Notes: generated by a model from the sequence alone, not told the origin. A stretch of DNA of 36,278 nt from Sporisorium sorghi (GCA_023212695.1 JALCCG010000217.1:1-36278), one strand, 5' to 3'; counted from the first letter of the stretch, positions 1-9,920 are shown. Translations and numbers: made by a program.

Positions 1-18
1 AAAAAAAAAAAAAAAAAG

Positions 19-77
<59 letters not shown>
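1..77. repeat. Poly-A run at the contig edge
   Basis: This is an almost pure A run with a single G at position 18, at the very first base of the window. It looks like an assembly or sequencing edge rather than a biological tail, because the opposite end of the window is a pure C run. The stretch from 78 to 340 holds no gene I can support and is the 3' flank of ARG2. Confidence 0.85.
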
Positions 78-80
<3 letters not shown>

Positions 81-281
81 TCAGTCAGCGCAAGCAAAGA
101 AAGCACGCATCTTGCGAAATGAGACAGAACAAGACTTTTTTCGACTGAGCCAAGCGCGCGTGAACACCAACCAACACCACCTCACTTGGATCATCACTCA
201 CAGCCCTTAGACACAGTGACACATTCAAAGCAGACACACAAGGACGAATACCATCTCTTGAGAGCAAGATTGTTCCCCCCC

Positions 282-328
282 AAAACAAAAACAAAAACAA
301 AAACAAAAAAAACAAAAAAAAAAAAAAA
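282..328. repeat. CAAAAA-type low-complexity tract
   Basis: The tract consists of A runs interrupted by single C residues and ends in a pure A run. It lies just past the stop codon of ARG2 on the minus strand, so it would be a T/G-rich stretch of the ARG2 3' untranslated region or terminator. No other function is visible. Confidence 0.7.
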
Positions 329-340
329 GGATTGTGAGCG

Positions 341-2992
341 TCAATCGGCCCAAGCACCTTTGATCGTCTTCATGCACTTGGCCCAGCGCAACAGCCTTCC
401 TCCTTCTTCCGGCGCAACGATGGGAAGCAGCGTCAGATCACTGCGACCGCCACCTCCATTCCCACCCAGACTCGCCATGCTGCCACGATGCAGATGCGAG
501 TCAAATGTAGGCTTGGACAGGCGTCGACTGCGCTCGTACGCCTCGATGCCCGTCTTGTCCAACGACGATGCGGTGCCGCCGCCATTCCAGCGTTCGCGCT
601 CGACGTACGGCGAGACCGGATCATCCTCCAACGCGTGTCCCAGCTCAATGTCGTCGTGCGCCATAGCAGCCGCCTCCTCCAAGTTGGACGCCGACGCCGA
701 AAGCCGACGCTCGCCCGACAGACGCGCCAGCTTGTCCTCGGCGTCGCACCAGAACAGCTGCCATGCCGTGCCCTTGGCGTCGGTGTCGATGCGCACAAAG
801 CCGTTGGACCGCTCGTAGTACCAACGATTCACCGGGTTGTTGGAGCGCGACTTCCACACCAGATCTCGACCCGTGCCATAACCTCCCCTGCCGCCGTTGT
901 CGTTGAGCGCATCCAGCAGGCCCAAACCCTGCACCTCGTCACGCAGCGCGCCCCACAGGAAATCCACCGTTCCCGATCCTTGCAGAGACGGAAGCACGGC
1001 GAACTTGTCCAAGTAGGCAATCGGCTCGACAGCAGCGCGGTCGTCGTCCGGCGCATACTCCTTGGTGACGATCGCCGCGCCCTGGTAGTCGCCCGTGACA
1101 ATGACAAAGTCGAGCGACTCGCGCAGCCGATCGTAGTACGCCCGCTGGTTGAGCTTGCGTCGGAACGACGCTTCGAGCAGAGCCGTCAGCTTGTTCAGGT
1201 CAACCTTGTCGAAATCCTGGATCACCTTGATGGGCAGGCCGGGACGGATGATGGTGGGTGTGTGGCGCACGTCCTGCTTGTTGGCGAGCAGACGGTGGGG
1301 CAGCGAAGGGCTGTGCGCCGCCTTGTTGGTGATGAGGTTGGCGATGAGCGATCGCGGCGAACGGTGCGTGACCAAAACGCCGGACGAGGTCTGGGGCATG
1401 TACGAGAGGCAGTCCGAGATGGCGTCCAAGTTGCGCAAGGCGGTAGGATGCGTCTGATCCCATACGAACGACTGCTTGATCTGGTGGTACTCGGAAGCCA
1501 GGTTGATGGACAGATGCGGATCGCCTCCGCGCGCGTGCGATGGAATGCCGCCTTCGCGGTTGATGACCATGAGCCGCAGTGGCATCATGTCGACCTCTCC
1601 TCCCATCAATTCAGCAAGAGGATCGGCATTGGCGGCCGAAGCGTCGGCTGGTTCGCTTCCTTGGAGCGATCGGTTGGCAGCGACGACCATGTCGCGTGCT
1701 AGCGCTACCATGACGTCGTCGGCTCGCACACAGAGCGTTTCGAGCGTGCCGTCCTTGTGATTCTCGAACAGAGCGTAGGGTGCCAACACAGGGATCTGGT
1801 TGGAGGCCAGCGCGGACCTGATCGACGAGAGACCGTCATCCGACACGAGCGGTGGACGAAGGCGCTGTTCGCCGCCGCCGCCACTGCCGTAGTGCACGGT
1901 AGGCGAGGTGGACGACGAGCCGGCTACGACGGCATCGCCCGGTTGAGCAGCAGCAGCAGCAGCAGCAGCAGCACCCGAAGCTTGCGATTGCTGCAACTCT
2001 CGTGCCTGTGCCTCGACTCGGGCGGCAGCGTGGGCGTCTACTTTGACGACAGCCTGCGGGAAGGGTCGGGCCATGGCGCCTTTGCGGTTGAGGCTATCGG
2101 CAAGACGCAGCGTTTCGGCCATGATGCGTTTGCGCAGACGCTCCTGCTTGCGACCGAGCAAGCTAGATCGACACGGCTCGTTGGCCTTCTGCTTGCCCTT
2201 GAGCGACGAGGAGGAGGAGGAGCAACAACAAGAAGCAGGCACAGGATGAGCAGCGAGCCAGTCGCCCATGCGTTGGTCCTCGAGCTCATCCCTTCCCACC
2301 ACGAGCTGACCATCGCGATCAATGTCAGCCGAGATCTCGGGCCAGTCATCCTGGTCGACGACGACGACACTGACGAGACCGAGGCGCTTGAGGTAGACGA
2401 GACCCTCGGCGATGGAATCGAGCTGACGATCGGTAAAGGGACCTTGCACCTTGACAAGGGCGGTGTGGGAGTCGGCCAATGCGTCCGAGACGGGCGTGAC
2501 CTGTGGAATGGCTGCGGTGGAGCTCTGCTGCGGCGCGGCATGGTGCGGTGCAGATGTGGTGGAAGTGGTGGTACGATCTGAAACTCGGTCCTGTAAAATG
2601 TCGAGGATGGCCTTGGGTAGTTTGGGTGATGCTGAGTTGGCAGTGGCGTGAGGATCGTTCTCGAGCGATATCGAGTGCTGCGGATCCCAAGTGGTGGTTG
2701 ATGGATTGTGCAAGCCGCCAGGATGGGCAATGTTGGGCGGGATGGGGAAAGGTGGGTGATCTAGCGTGTCTCGGAAAGTGGAGGATGACGAGGTCGATGC
2801 TGCGACGTTGAGTTGAGATGATGGTGTTGTTGCTGCTGCTGTTGTTGTTGTTGGAGGCTTGCGCGGCGGTGCTTTGCGCGGTGCAAAGCTGTTGAGATAC
2901 GTTTTCGAGTCTCGTAGCGACGGTTGCGCTTGGAGGATCTCCATGATCAAGTTCTGCATTCGTTTCGACATGACGGGCGAACAGTGTCGCAA
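341..2992 (-). CDS. ARG2: N-acetylglutamate synthase, mitochondrial (ARG2 type)
   Basis: The 883-residue product matches fungal Arg2, which transfers an acetyl group from acetyl-CoA to L-glutamate in the mitochondrial matrix, the first step of arginine (ornithine) synthesis. The N-terminal motif around residues 8-32 (LIMEIL, then SLRDSKTYLNSF) is typical of this family. The C-terminal third holds the NAT domain, with LDKFAVLPSLQGSG near residue 660 and NPVNRWYYERSNGF near residue 717. The middle contains Ser-, Ala- and Gln-rich insertions, which make it longer than the yeast enzyme. The reading frame is uninterrupted. A second in-frame ATG at 2971 (MSKRMQN) is just as likely a start. In yeast the enzyme is feedback-inhibited by arginine and associates with acetylglutamate kinase; that is family knowledge, not visible here. 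Confidence 0.9.
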   Translation of the reverse strand: MRHCSPVMSKRMQNLIMEILQAQPSLRDSKTYLNSFAPRKAPPRKPPTTTTAAATTPSSQLNVAASTSSSSTFRDTLDHPPFPIPPNIAHPGGLHNPSTTTWDPQHSISLENDPHATANSASPKLPKAILDILQDRVSDRTTTSTTSAPHHAAPQQSSTAAIPQVTPVSDALADSHTALVKVQGPFTDRQLDSIAEGLVYLKRLGLVSVVVVDQDDWPEISADIDRDGQLVVGRDELEDQRMGDWLAAHPVPASCCCSSSSSSLKGKQKANEPCRSSLLGRKQERLRKRIMAETLRLADSLNRKGAMARPFPQAVVKVDAHAAARVEAQARELQQSQASGAAAAAAAAAQPGDAVVAGSSSTSPTVHYGSGGGGEQRLRPPLVSDDGLSSIRSALASNQIPVLAPYALFENHKDGTLETLCVRADDVMVALARDMVVAANRSLQGSEPADASAANADPLAELMGGEVDMMPLRLMVINREGGIPSHARGGDPHLSINLASEYHQIKQSFVWDQTHPTALRNLDAISDCLSYMPQTSSGVLVTHRSPRSLIANLITNKAAHSPSLPHRLLANKQDVRHTPTIIRPGLPIKVIQDFDKVDLNKLTALLEASFRRKLNQRAYYDRLRESLDFVIVTGDYQGAAIVTKEYAPDDDRAAVEPIAYLDKFAVLPSLQGSGTVDFLWGALRDEVQGLGLLDALNDNGGRGGYGTGRDLVWKSRSNNPVNRWYYERSNGFVRIDTDAKGTAWQLFWCDAEDKLARLSGERRLSASASNLEEAAAMAHDDIELGHALEDDPVSPYVERERWNGGGTASSLDKTGIEAYERSRRLSKPTFDSHLHRGSMASLGGNGGGGRSDLTLLPIVAPEEGGRLLRWAKCMKTIKGAWAD

Positions 2993-3230
2993 AGAGGCGT
3001 GTCAGCAGATCGCAAGGCAAACCGACGAGGAGACGTACACGGACTTGCTGGATCAAGAGCCCCCAAGTGTGCAGGTCGACGATCACGATAGTACGTCCGA
3101 AGCCATTCAACGATGGCGAGTGTCTATGAAGGAAGCAAGCAAGCAAGCAAGGATGCCAAGAAATTCGAGCCAAATAAATAATCTCGTGCGGCTGCTACAA
3201 GCTGACTGATGGTGACTCAGCAAAGTCAAG

Positions 3231-3300
3231 ATTATTATTATTATTATTTTTATTATTATTATTTTTTATTTATTTATTTTTCTCTTTTCTTTCTTTTCCC
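3231..3300. repeat. ATT/TTTA microsatellite and T-rich tract
   Basis: ATT triplets are followed by TTTA units and then a T/C-rich stretch. The tract lies about 240 bp upstream of the ARG2 start, in its promoter side, and downstream of the possible small gene at 3349-3771. It could lower nucleosome occupancy or contribute to 3' end formation; neither can be shown from sequence alone. Confidence 0.7.
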
Positions 3301-3348
3301 ACTGAATCGACTGTCAACAAAGCAACGCCTCTGAGGAAGAGCGATCGT

Positions 3349-3771
3349 CTAGCCTCTACCTGAGCTAATGACCAGCCTAAACATCATCATCATCGAGTCG
3401 ACACAACACAAACTCACCCTTTGCATCTGGCGCTCCACTTTGTGTAAGCAGAGCGAGGACTGCTGCGTTCGAGCATTGAAGCTGGAAGACGAGTTGATCG
3501 TACGTCGGCCCTCGTCGCGGTGTAGATCAAAGAGGTGGGCTTCATTCTCGTAGAGATCCGAGTAGAATGTGCCATGTGCTGTTGCGGGGCGGCTGGTGTG
3601 GCTCGGTGTGGTGATGGCGTTGTGAGTGAGCCAGTTTCGCAGGGGTATCGAGGGTCGCTTGGATAGTGTTGGAAGCATCTTGCCGTGCAAAAGTGAGAGG
3701 TCAAGGAGAACGTTTGAGGGTGAAGAGGGAGGATCATCGACCAGCAGTCGATCCTTGGTCGTCCCCCTCAT
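3349..3771 (-). CDS. Possible small protein of unknown function
   Basis: I do not recognise this product. The open frame gives 140 residues from the first ATG, and a later ATG (MLPTLSKRPSIPLRNW) is an equally good start. The middle part reads like real protein (GTFYSDLYENEAHLFDLHRDEG), while the 3' end does not. A possible intron from 3417 down to 3360 (GTGAGT...CTCAG, 58 nt, phase 0) would replace the tail and move the stop to 3270. Telobox-like motifs lie 100-210 bp upstream and could belong to its promoter. The alternative is that this is a chance frame in the ARG2 upstream region. RNA evidence would decide. Confidence 0.3.
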   Translation of the reverse strand: MRGTTKDRLLVDDPPSSPSNVLLDLSLLHGKMLPTLSKRPSIPLRNWLTHNAITTPSHTSRPATAHGTFYSDLYENEAHLFDLHRDEGRRTINSSSSFNARTQQSSLCLHKVERQMQRVSLCCVDSMMMMFRLVISSGRG

Positions 3772-3872
3772 AAGCTGTGAGCATGGACAGCGTGTGGCTC
3801 AGGCATCGACAGCACACTCCCAGACTTCAACTCAGGAGGCTGCGACTCGATGCTCATGTTCGTGTCGCCACA

Positions 3873-3984
3873 CGAACCCTAATTGGTTCGGAGCGCATAC
3901 GTCTGTCACAGGGATGTGCGCCGTTAGGGTTAGCACAAGCTGCGGTACACTTGCTGCCGCCCTGGACCCTTGTTAACCCTACCC
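3873..3984. promoter_or_regulatory. Three telobox-like motifs spaced about 50 bp apart
   Basis: AACCCTAA lies at 3875-3882, TTAGGGTTAG at 3924-3933 and TTAACCCTACCC at 3973-3984. The first motif also sits in a small inverted repeat (CGAACC...GGTTCG, 3873-3890). In several fungi such motifs are bound by Myb-type telobox factors (Tbf1-like) upstream of ribosomal-protein or snoRNA genes. Here they lie upstream of the doubtful minus-strand gene ending at 3771 and about 720 bp upstream of the asparaginase remnant. Interstitial telomere-repeat scraps are the other reading. Confidence 0.45.
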
Positions 3985-4703
3985 AGCACGCACAAGCAGA
4001 GCATCGCTCCGAATAGCCCTTCAACAGCAAACAACACACGTCGAAACGTCAACAAGGCTAAGCGCATCCCCCGAGAGCGCGAATCGCTGCCTCGCTGCCT
4101 CGCTGCCTCGCTGCCTTGTGGCAAGAGGGTTTGGGTCAAGGGTTGCCCTTAGCGCCATCCTCAGGAATGAGGTGATCGCACTCTAACACTTTGGATTCCC
4201 AAAACCTCGAGATGAGCCGTCGCATGCTTTGCTGTCCGACCGACCGACCGACCGACCTTGCCCGACCATACTCTCGCTTGGTGTGCGTCAAGCCACCCTC
4301 GGATGCGGTTGGGAACGAGAGCATCGACCTGATTGGGTGCTTGCAAAGGCTTGGCAGAGGCACGGCTGCGTCAAACAAGGTTTTCGATTCGTCATCAGAT
4401 TTCAACCGATCTCGCTCTGTTTGCTGTGTCCACATCGCTCCAAGCTGGCGAGAAGCTGCAAGCACTGGACGATGGCTGACGCTCATCTGATAACCAGAGC
4501 CCCCGCTCCTCGTCCTACGGCGCACCAGATCGCTCCAGATGCGCAGGAACTGTGTGTTTCCGTCTTCGTCTCGGCCAGATCTCGGCGACTTGGACGGTGC
4601 AGTGCAGTGAGAGCCGCTTGGACCCTTATCGTTCTGTCCTGTGCACGCAAGTCAAGCTGTTCCTCGACCGCATTCACCTTGCACAACACCATCTTCAGTC
4701 AAG
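3985..4703. other. Intergenic stretch without a supported gene
   Basis: No frame here looks like protein. The stretch holds two short tandem repeats: four copies of CGCTGCCT at 4085-4116, and about five and a half copies of CCGA at 4236-4257. It would contain the old promoter of the asparaginase gene that starts at 4704. I see no convincing TATA box or RNA gene. Confidence 0.6.
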
Positions 4704-5861
4704 ATGTCATCCCGCAACCGCAATCCAGCTGTCGACGTGGAGAAAGCCCAACCGACAGCACACATCGTAGCCCTTGCGATCCACGGCGGAGCCGGCGCCA
4801 CCACCACGCCCGACATGCCCGCCGACCTGCTCGCCGCCTAGCGTCGACGCCTGCGCTCCGTCCTCGTCACCACCCACGAGCACGGACACACCACCACCTC
4901 GCTCGACGCCGTCTGCCACGCGGTATCGCAGCTGGAAGACTCGCCGCTCTTCAACGCCGGCAAGGGCGCTGTGTTCGATCTGGCGGGGCACACTGTGTGC
5001 GAGAGAAGTGCTGCTTGAGAAGAATGAGCGGCTGGGCGGGCACGCGTTCTACTCGGGCACGGCTGCAGAAGAGGCCGGGTGCAAGTATGGCACTGAAAGG
5101 GTTGGAAAACGGCACTACTGGACCAAGCGGAGGTGGCTTGAACACAGACGTGGACTCGAAACAAAGGTCGCTGACGTCGCTGGCGTCAAGTACGAGTCGA
5201 GCGATGAGGATGACGACCTGCCAGCGTACTCGGACTCGGCGACTTCCACTCATGCTGAACACCAAGACCAAGCCGTCTTCGACCGCTACGCCCACCTCAC
5301 CGACTTTCTCCCGCAAGGCACAGTCGGAGCCGTGGCGCTCGACTCGAACGGCCATCTCTCCGTCGCCACCTCCACGGGTGGAAAGACGAACAAGTATCCC
5401 GGTCGCATCGGCGACACGCCTTCGGTCGGGTCTGGGTTCTCTGGGCCGATTCTTGGTCCTCCCAACCCACGCTCCATCGCCACAAGCCGTCCTCTATTCG
5501 ACGTCTCTTCAGCGTCCTCTTCAGACGCAAGACCGACTCGAGCAAGGAGGGGGACCAGCAAGGAATCGCGATTTCAGGCACGGGAGACGGCGACTTTTTC
5601 CTGCGCACCAACTTTGCCTCTTCCCTCGCCCATCGTATCAAGTACGCCAACGTGACCTTCGATCAGGCCATCGACGCGAGCATGGCTGAGATCGTCCAGC
5701 TCTATGGGAATGCAAAAGGTGTTGGCGGAGCTATCATTCTTGACCGAAAAGGAAACGCCTACTTCCCCTTGGCGGCCAGCACGATGAACAGAGGTCTCAT
5801 CTCCAACGCTACGGGTTACAAGCCCAAAGTGGCCGTCTTTGACGATGAGCAGTTGTCCTAG
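4704..5861 (+). pseudogene. Broken L-asparaginase / isoaspartyl peptidase (Ntn hydrolase)
   Basis: The pieces match the asparaginase-2 family, whose members autocleave to expose a catalytic Thr and hydrolyse asparagine or isoaspartyl peptides. The start (ATG 4704) leads into the family motif AIHGGAG, then hits an in-frame TAG at 4839. The same frame continues with [22 protein letters not shown] and ends at 5016. Homology resumes one frame over from about 4999 (AREVLL...[13 protein letters not shown]), so the usual segment between these blocks appears deleted. The nucleophile block GTVGAVALD is present, with Thr codon 5320-5322. After [13 protein letters not shown] a 2-nt CT duplication near 5436 shifts the frame again. 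The last piece has [10 protein letters not shown] and NAKGVGGAIILD and ends at 5861. At least three independent lesions make a working protein unlikely. Sequencing error could explain single indels but not the missing segment. Confidence 0.82.
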
Positions 5862-6031
5862 CCTTCAGTCGGCGGAAGAGCAAAGACTTTTTCGATTGCA
5901 AATCTGACCTGCAGAAGGAGACGTAGTTCAAACGGCAATACACTTGGATGATGATACGCTCAACGATGAACGAGAAATGACTGGACGAAAACCTCTCGTG
6001 CAAGATGAAGGTGCGAAAAGGCATTCTAGGG

Positions 6032-6036
6032 CTACC

Positions 6037-6094
<58 letters not shown>

Positions 6095-8995
6095 GTCTTG
6101 CTCCTTCTCCGCCTCCTGCTGCTGCTTCTTTTCCTCCTTCTGCTTCTTCTTCAGCGCCTGTTCCTGCTTCTTTCGCTCGGCCTCCTGCTCTTTCTGCTGC
6201 TGCGCTGCGTCCTCGTCGTTGGCGGGCTGCTGCGGGAAAGCCGCTGCACCGTAGCCCTCTGGCTGGGTTTCTTTGCCGTTGCCAATAAAGGCAGGACCTC
6301 CGATCACCGCGCCGGGGAGAGCGGGTTTGTTTGGGTCAGGAGAGGTGGACGAGGTGTCGCTGTACCCCGTTCTAGCGTCAGGACCGCCGATCACGCCGCC
6401 TGGCAGCGCGGGCTGGTTCGGGTCGGGCGATGTCGACGAAGCGCCGCTCCAGCCGATGCCCGGGATGTAGGCTCCAGTGCCAGTGCCAGAGCCGGAGCCG
6501 GCGCCAGGCTGGGTAGCGCCAGAGCCGTAGCCACTACCAGCACCGCTACCAGCAGCACCGCTACCAGCACCAGCACCATTTCCAGCACCTGAGCCAACTC
6601 CAGCACCTGCTCCGGCTCCAGCTCCAGCGCCGGAACCAGAATCAGCACCATTTCCAGCTCCTGAGCCAGCTCCAGCACCAACGCCAGACCCCGACATCTG
6701 AGCACCACCGTCGCCATTGCCATACCCCTCCTGCTTCGTCCCATCCTCATACCCCTCTTGCTTCGTCCCATCCTGACCGGCTTTACCAGCAGCGTCTTTG
6801 CTCCCCGCACAGCCCGCGGTCTTTCCCACGCTCGCCACCACCTGCGCAGGCGGCAGCGCGCCGCTCATCTTCTCCTGCGCTACGTCCTTCAACACCTGCG
6901 CGGGGCTCGTCGTGCTCGGCACGGGCTGCGCGTTGTTATACGCGTTCGGCTGGCAGTCCCTACCCAGCGGGCCGCGGCACTGGCTGCACACCGCCTTGTC
7001 GCTCGGCGCAAACGCGCGCCCCGGGCTCGCCTCGTGCAGGCTCGTCTGCGCCACATCCGTAAACACGTTCCCTTCAATCAGCGCCGAGATGCCGGGGCCC
7101 ATATCCAGCGAGTGACCCGTATTGTGGTCGAACACGCTGTTCACCACGTGCCACACGCTATCGCCAGCCTCGTTGTCCGGGTTAGCAATGCGCGGTGACC
7201 GGCCGGAACAGTGCTGCATCAAATTGCCCGAAAACGTGACCTTGTCGCTCTTGCCGTAGCCCAGGACGGTCCAGTAGTGCGAGTCGTCGCACGTCGCCGA
7301 CCAGTTGGTCTTGCAGTCGAAAAAGCAGTTTGAGATCGTCACCCTCCCCGCGGCCTGGTAGCCCGTCACGATAAACTGGCGGCCGATCATGCGGAACGTC
7401 AGCTTGTCAATCCACACTAGATCCGAATCGTAGATCGTCACGCCGTCGCCGCCCCAGATGTGCTGCGGGTTGATCTCGTCGATGCGGAAGTTGTGCAGGA
7501 TGATGTTCTTGTGGTGCGCGATGCGGAGGCCTTTGCCACGCATGGCCGCGTTGGGCGTGATGCCAACGACGGTCTTGTCGGACGCAATGCGGATCGGGTT
7601 GAGACCGGCCTTGTCGTACGTCACCTTGTGCGGCGGGCGCCCGTTGCACCACCCTTGACCATTGTCGATCGCAAGCTGGCCTTTGGAGGGACACTTGGCG
7701 TACGAGTCAGGGACGCAGCCGGCACAGTCGGTGCACACACCCTCGGAGCCGCGGAAGTCGTACTCTTTGTCGAGGTGGATCACTTGCGGCGATGGGTCTT
7801 GCAGCAGCTTGGTGAGCTCGTGGATGTCCTTGGGGATGACCGGGGTGGCGGAGCCGCCGCCGGTGACAGAGGCCGCAAAGCCGTGCGGCTTGCTCGAGAT
7901 AGCCGACCCACCAGTCGTGCCGTCGCCGGTTTCAGTGGCTCCGGAGCCGGCAGCGCCTTGTTGGATAGGAGCGGTGGGGAGACCATTGCGGTAAGCCGGG
8001 TCGTCGTCGAATGGCGAGGTCGGCTGGTAGGGTTGCTGTTGCGCGGAAGAATCTTCGCGTTTGGCATGATGGTGCTTTCCAACCCAGACTTTGCCCATCG
8101 ACCGCTTTCGGTGCCCGAACTCGCCCGGCGTGAGCGCCTTGCCCTGCTCAAACTGCCTGTACTTCTCCCAAGGATCCTTCAAATGCGTACCCATGACCCG
8201 GTGATACACTTCCATATCGTCATCGATCCCTTCACCATCCGCATCATGCATCGATCGCTCTTGCATCTCCAGAGCCTCACCTTCAACACTCCTCTTCGCC
8301 TTCGCCCCACCTCCAACGACCGATTTCCGCGCGGGATAGCACCCCGTAGGACTCTCGACATCCCACATCCTGCTATCCGCCTGCGTGATCGCCACGTGTC
8401 TCACATACAGCTCGTTCAGCACCGTGTTGAACTCGGCCTCGCCCCAGTCCTTCTCGTTCAGCCAGTCGAGGTAGCACTTGTCCTCTGCGAGCGACACGCG
8501 CGGAGCGCCGAGCTTCTTTGCAGCCGCGGGTCCGTCGACGCCTGGGTCAAAGTCGCTCTGTTTCAACCGCAGGCCGCCGCCGCGCGCGCCCTTCAGTCTG
8601 TCCAGTGCACCCTTGAGCCCGGCCGAAGCTGCGCCGGGGGCGGCGGAGAGCGACTCGTCCAGCCCCACGAGCATCACGTTGACCAGCGCCTGCATCAGCC
8701 CGGCTTTCGGCGGCTTGCTGAGCACGTACTGGTGTATCTCGGACCGCGTGGCTTCGTCGAGCTTGACTACGCGGCCGTTGTCCGCCTCGCACGAGGTGAA
8801 GCGCACGCCATTGTGCGCACAGAGCTCGTCAGTGGCGGACTTGTAGTAGCGTGGGAGGAGGAGGGCGTCGTAGCTGAGGTACCGTGAGGTGTCTTTTGTG
8901 GAAACGACGTCTATGGCTGAGGTGAGACCGAGAAGGGAGAGGGCGGCGAGGAGCAGGAGAGATGGGCCGAGCGGCCAGGCGAGCAGTCGTCGCAT
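6032..8995 (-). CDS. Secreted pectin/pectate lyase (PL1-like) with large extensions
   Basis: The 987-residue protein begins with a clear signal peptide (residues 1-27, Leu-rich core ending TSA). Residues about 390-700 form a polysaccharide lyase family 1 right-handed beta-helix. Visible blocks are KTVVGI, GKGLRI, INPQHIWGGDGVTI, SDLVWIDKLTFRMIGRQ, HYWTVLGYG, the catalytic-loop block SGRSPRI (598-603) and ALIEGNVF. Such enzymes cleave polygalacturonan or pectin by beta-elimination outside the cell. The region 28-225 has four Cys and matches no family I know. Three Lys-Arg sites (234-235, 297-298, 312-313) lie between it and the lyase and could be cut by a Kex2-like protease. Residues about 750-880 are Gly/Ala/Ser-rich repeats, and the tail is basic and Gln-rich, ending in a run of about 19 Gln. 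The extensions make it far longer than the usual 350-400 residues. The frame is intact throughout. Confidence 0.85.
6038..6091. repeat. (CTG)18 triplet run coding poly-Gln
   Basis: Eighteen perfect CTG units on the plus strand read as CAG (Gln) on the coding minus strand, right before the lyase stop codon. Such runs are length-variable between strains. Shorter runs of the same type occur at 11302-11340 and 26348-26380 inside other genes. Confidence 0.9.
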
Positions 8996-9142
8996 GGTGA
9001 TTGGTGGATAGTGAGGAGGGGAAAGGGGAAAAAGGGCGGAGAGGCTACCAGAGCGTCCAAGACAGAAGCAGGAAAGTGTGAGAGGAGAAAGTGTTTGTGG
9101 TTGAAAGGAGGGATCTGATGGGGACGTTGTGGGAGCTGCCTT

Positions 9143-9148
9143 CTTATA
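9143..9148 (-). promoter_or_regulatory. Possible TATA box of the pectin lyase gene
   Basis: A TATAAG sequence reads on the minus strand about 148 bp before the lyase ATG at 8995, followed by a C/T-rich leader. Spacing and context suit a regulated fungal promoter, but the motif is short and unsupported by transcript data. Confidence 0.35.
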
Positions 9149-9222
9149 GCATGCGATTGACTTAGTGAACGACCCCCATTCCCATCCACCAAGCTCCTCC
9201 TCTGACCTAGTGCACCTTCATA

Positions 9223-9920
9223 TCAATCTCCCTTCCCTCGCAACGCTCTCGGGCTGAGGCGAACAACGGTTCCTGAGACGATGCATACGACCCACCCACT
9301 CTCTTTCGTCGTCAGCGAGACGAACAACGCTGTGCTTTTTGTGGTGTGGGTGGTGGTGTACAAATGAAGCAGCAACCGCCCCTTGATACGCTCGCGGATC
9401 CAGACAGCATCGATAACGCGAACCCATTGGTGGGAGGAGCAGGGTGCTCCAGATGAAGAATGGCACGACCATCGAGAATGGTCCTGTATCCCCACCAGAT
9501 GAAGATCCAGACAGTCGCCACCAAGAGGACGATGATTTGGGCGATATACGCAACGCTCAGACGTCGTCGCAGCTGGCAATTCTTAACGACACGGACGTAG
9601 GGACGCACGCGAGCTTTTGCATTCAATGGCAGCCATGGATTGGAGAAACGCTCGACCGTTGCATCCAAACAACGCCTTCTCCAAGCGTTGCACGGCGTTG
9701 GCCAGCTCCAAGATCCACAATGGCAGCCCCACACAACCGCATGCGCCCCCCCCTGTTCTTTCCCCTCCAACCCCACCGCCACTTCATCGCGCACCACCGA
9801 CTCACGAATGGTCACACGCACGCGTTCTCCGTCACCATCGCAGCCCAGTCTCTCTCTGTGCGGCCTTTGGCCCGAACCAAGCCCGACGCATCCGTGCTTG
9901 GCGGCAACCGTTTCACTCAC
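9223..9920 (-). other. Possible unknown single-membrane-span protein or decayed gene
   Basis: This spacer between two solid genes contains a minus-strand frame (9312-9920, 202 codons) with a strongly hydrophobic segment, IAQIIVLLVATVWIFIWWGY, flanked by basic residues and followed by an ordinary-looking stretch. Parts of the neighbouring frames also read like protein: ELANAVQRLEKALF upstream, and VIDAVWIRERIKGRLLLHL downstream. That pattern suggests either a spliced gene or a frameshifted remnant. I cannot name a family. It is equally possible that only part of it is coding, or none. The rest of the interval up to 9966 would be the 3' flank of the 1214-residue gene. Confidence 0.25.

Noticed and set aside
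1..77. A poly(A) tail or telomere end
   Set aside because: The tract has no telomere repeat, and both contig ends are homopolymers, which fits an assembly artefact better.
488..1702. A 404-codon open frame antisense to ARG2
   Set aside because: It has the Arg/Gln/Val-rich composition typical of the complement of a GC-rich gene, and shows no family motif; ARG2 on the other strand is clear.
4229..5689. A 486-codon open frame covering the asparaginase region
   Set aside because: It reads through in the wrong frame for nearly all recognisable asparaginase blocks, so it is a by-product of the broken gene.
7460..8887. A 475-codon open frame antisense to the pectin lyase
   Set aside because: It is the complement of strongly recognisable lyase coding sequence and has no protein-family features of its own.
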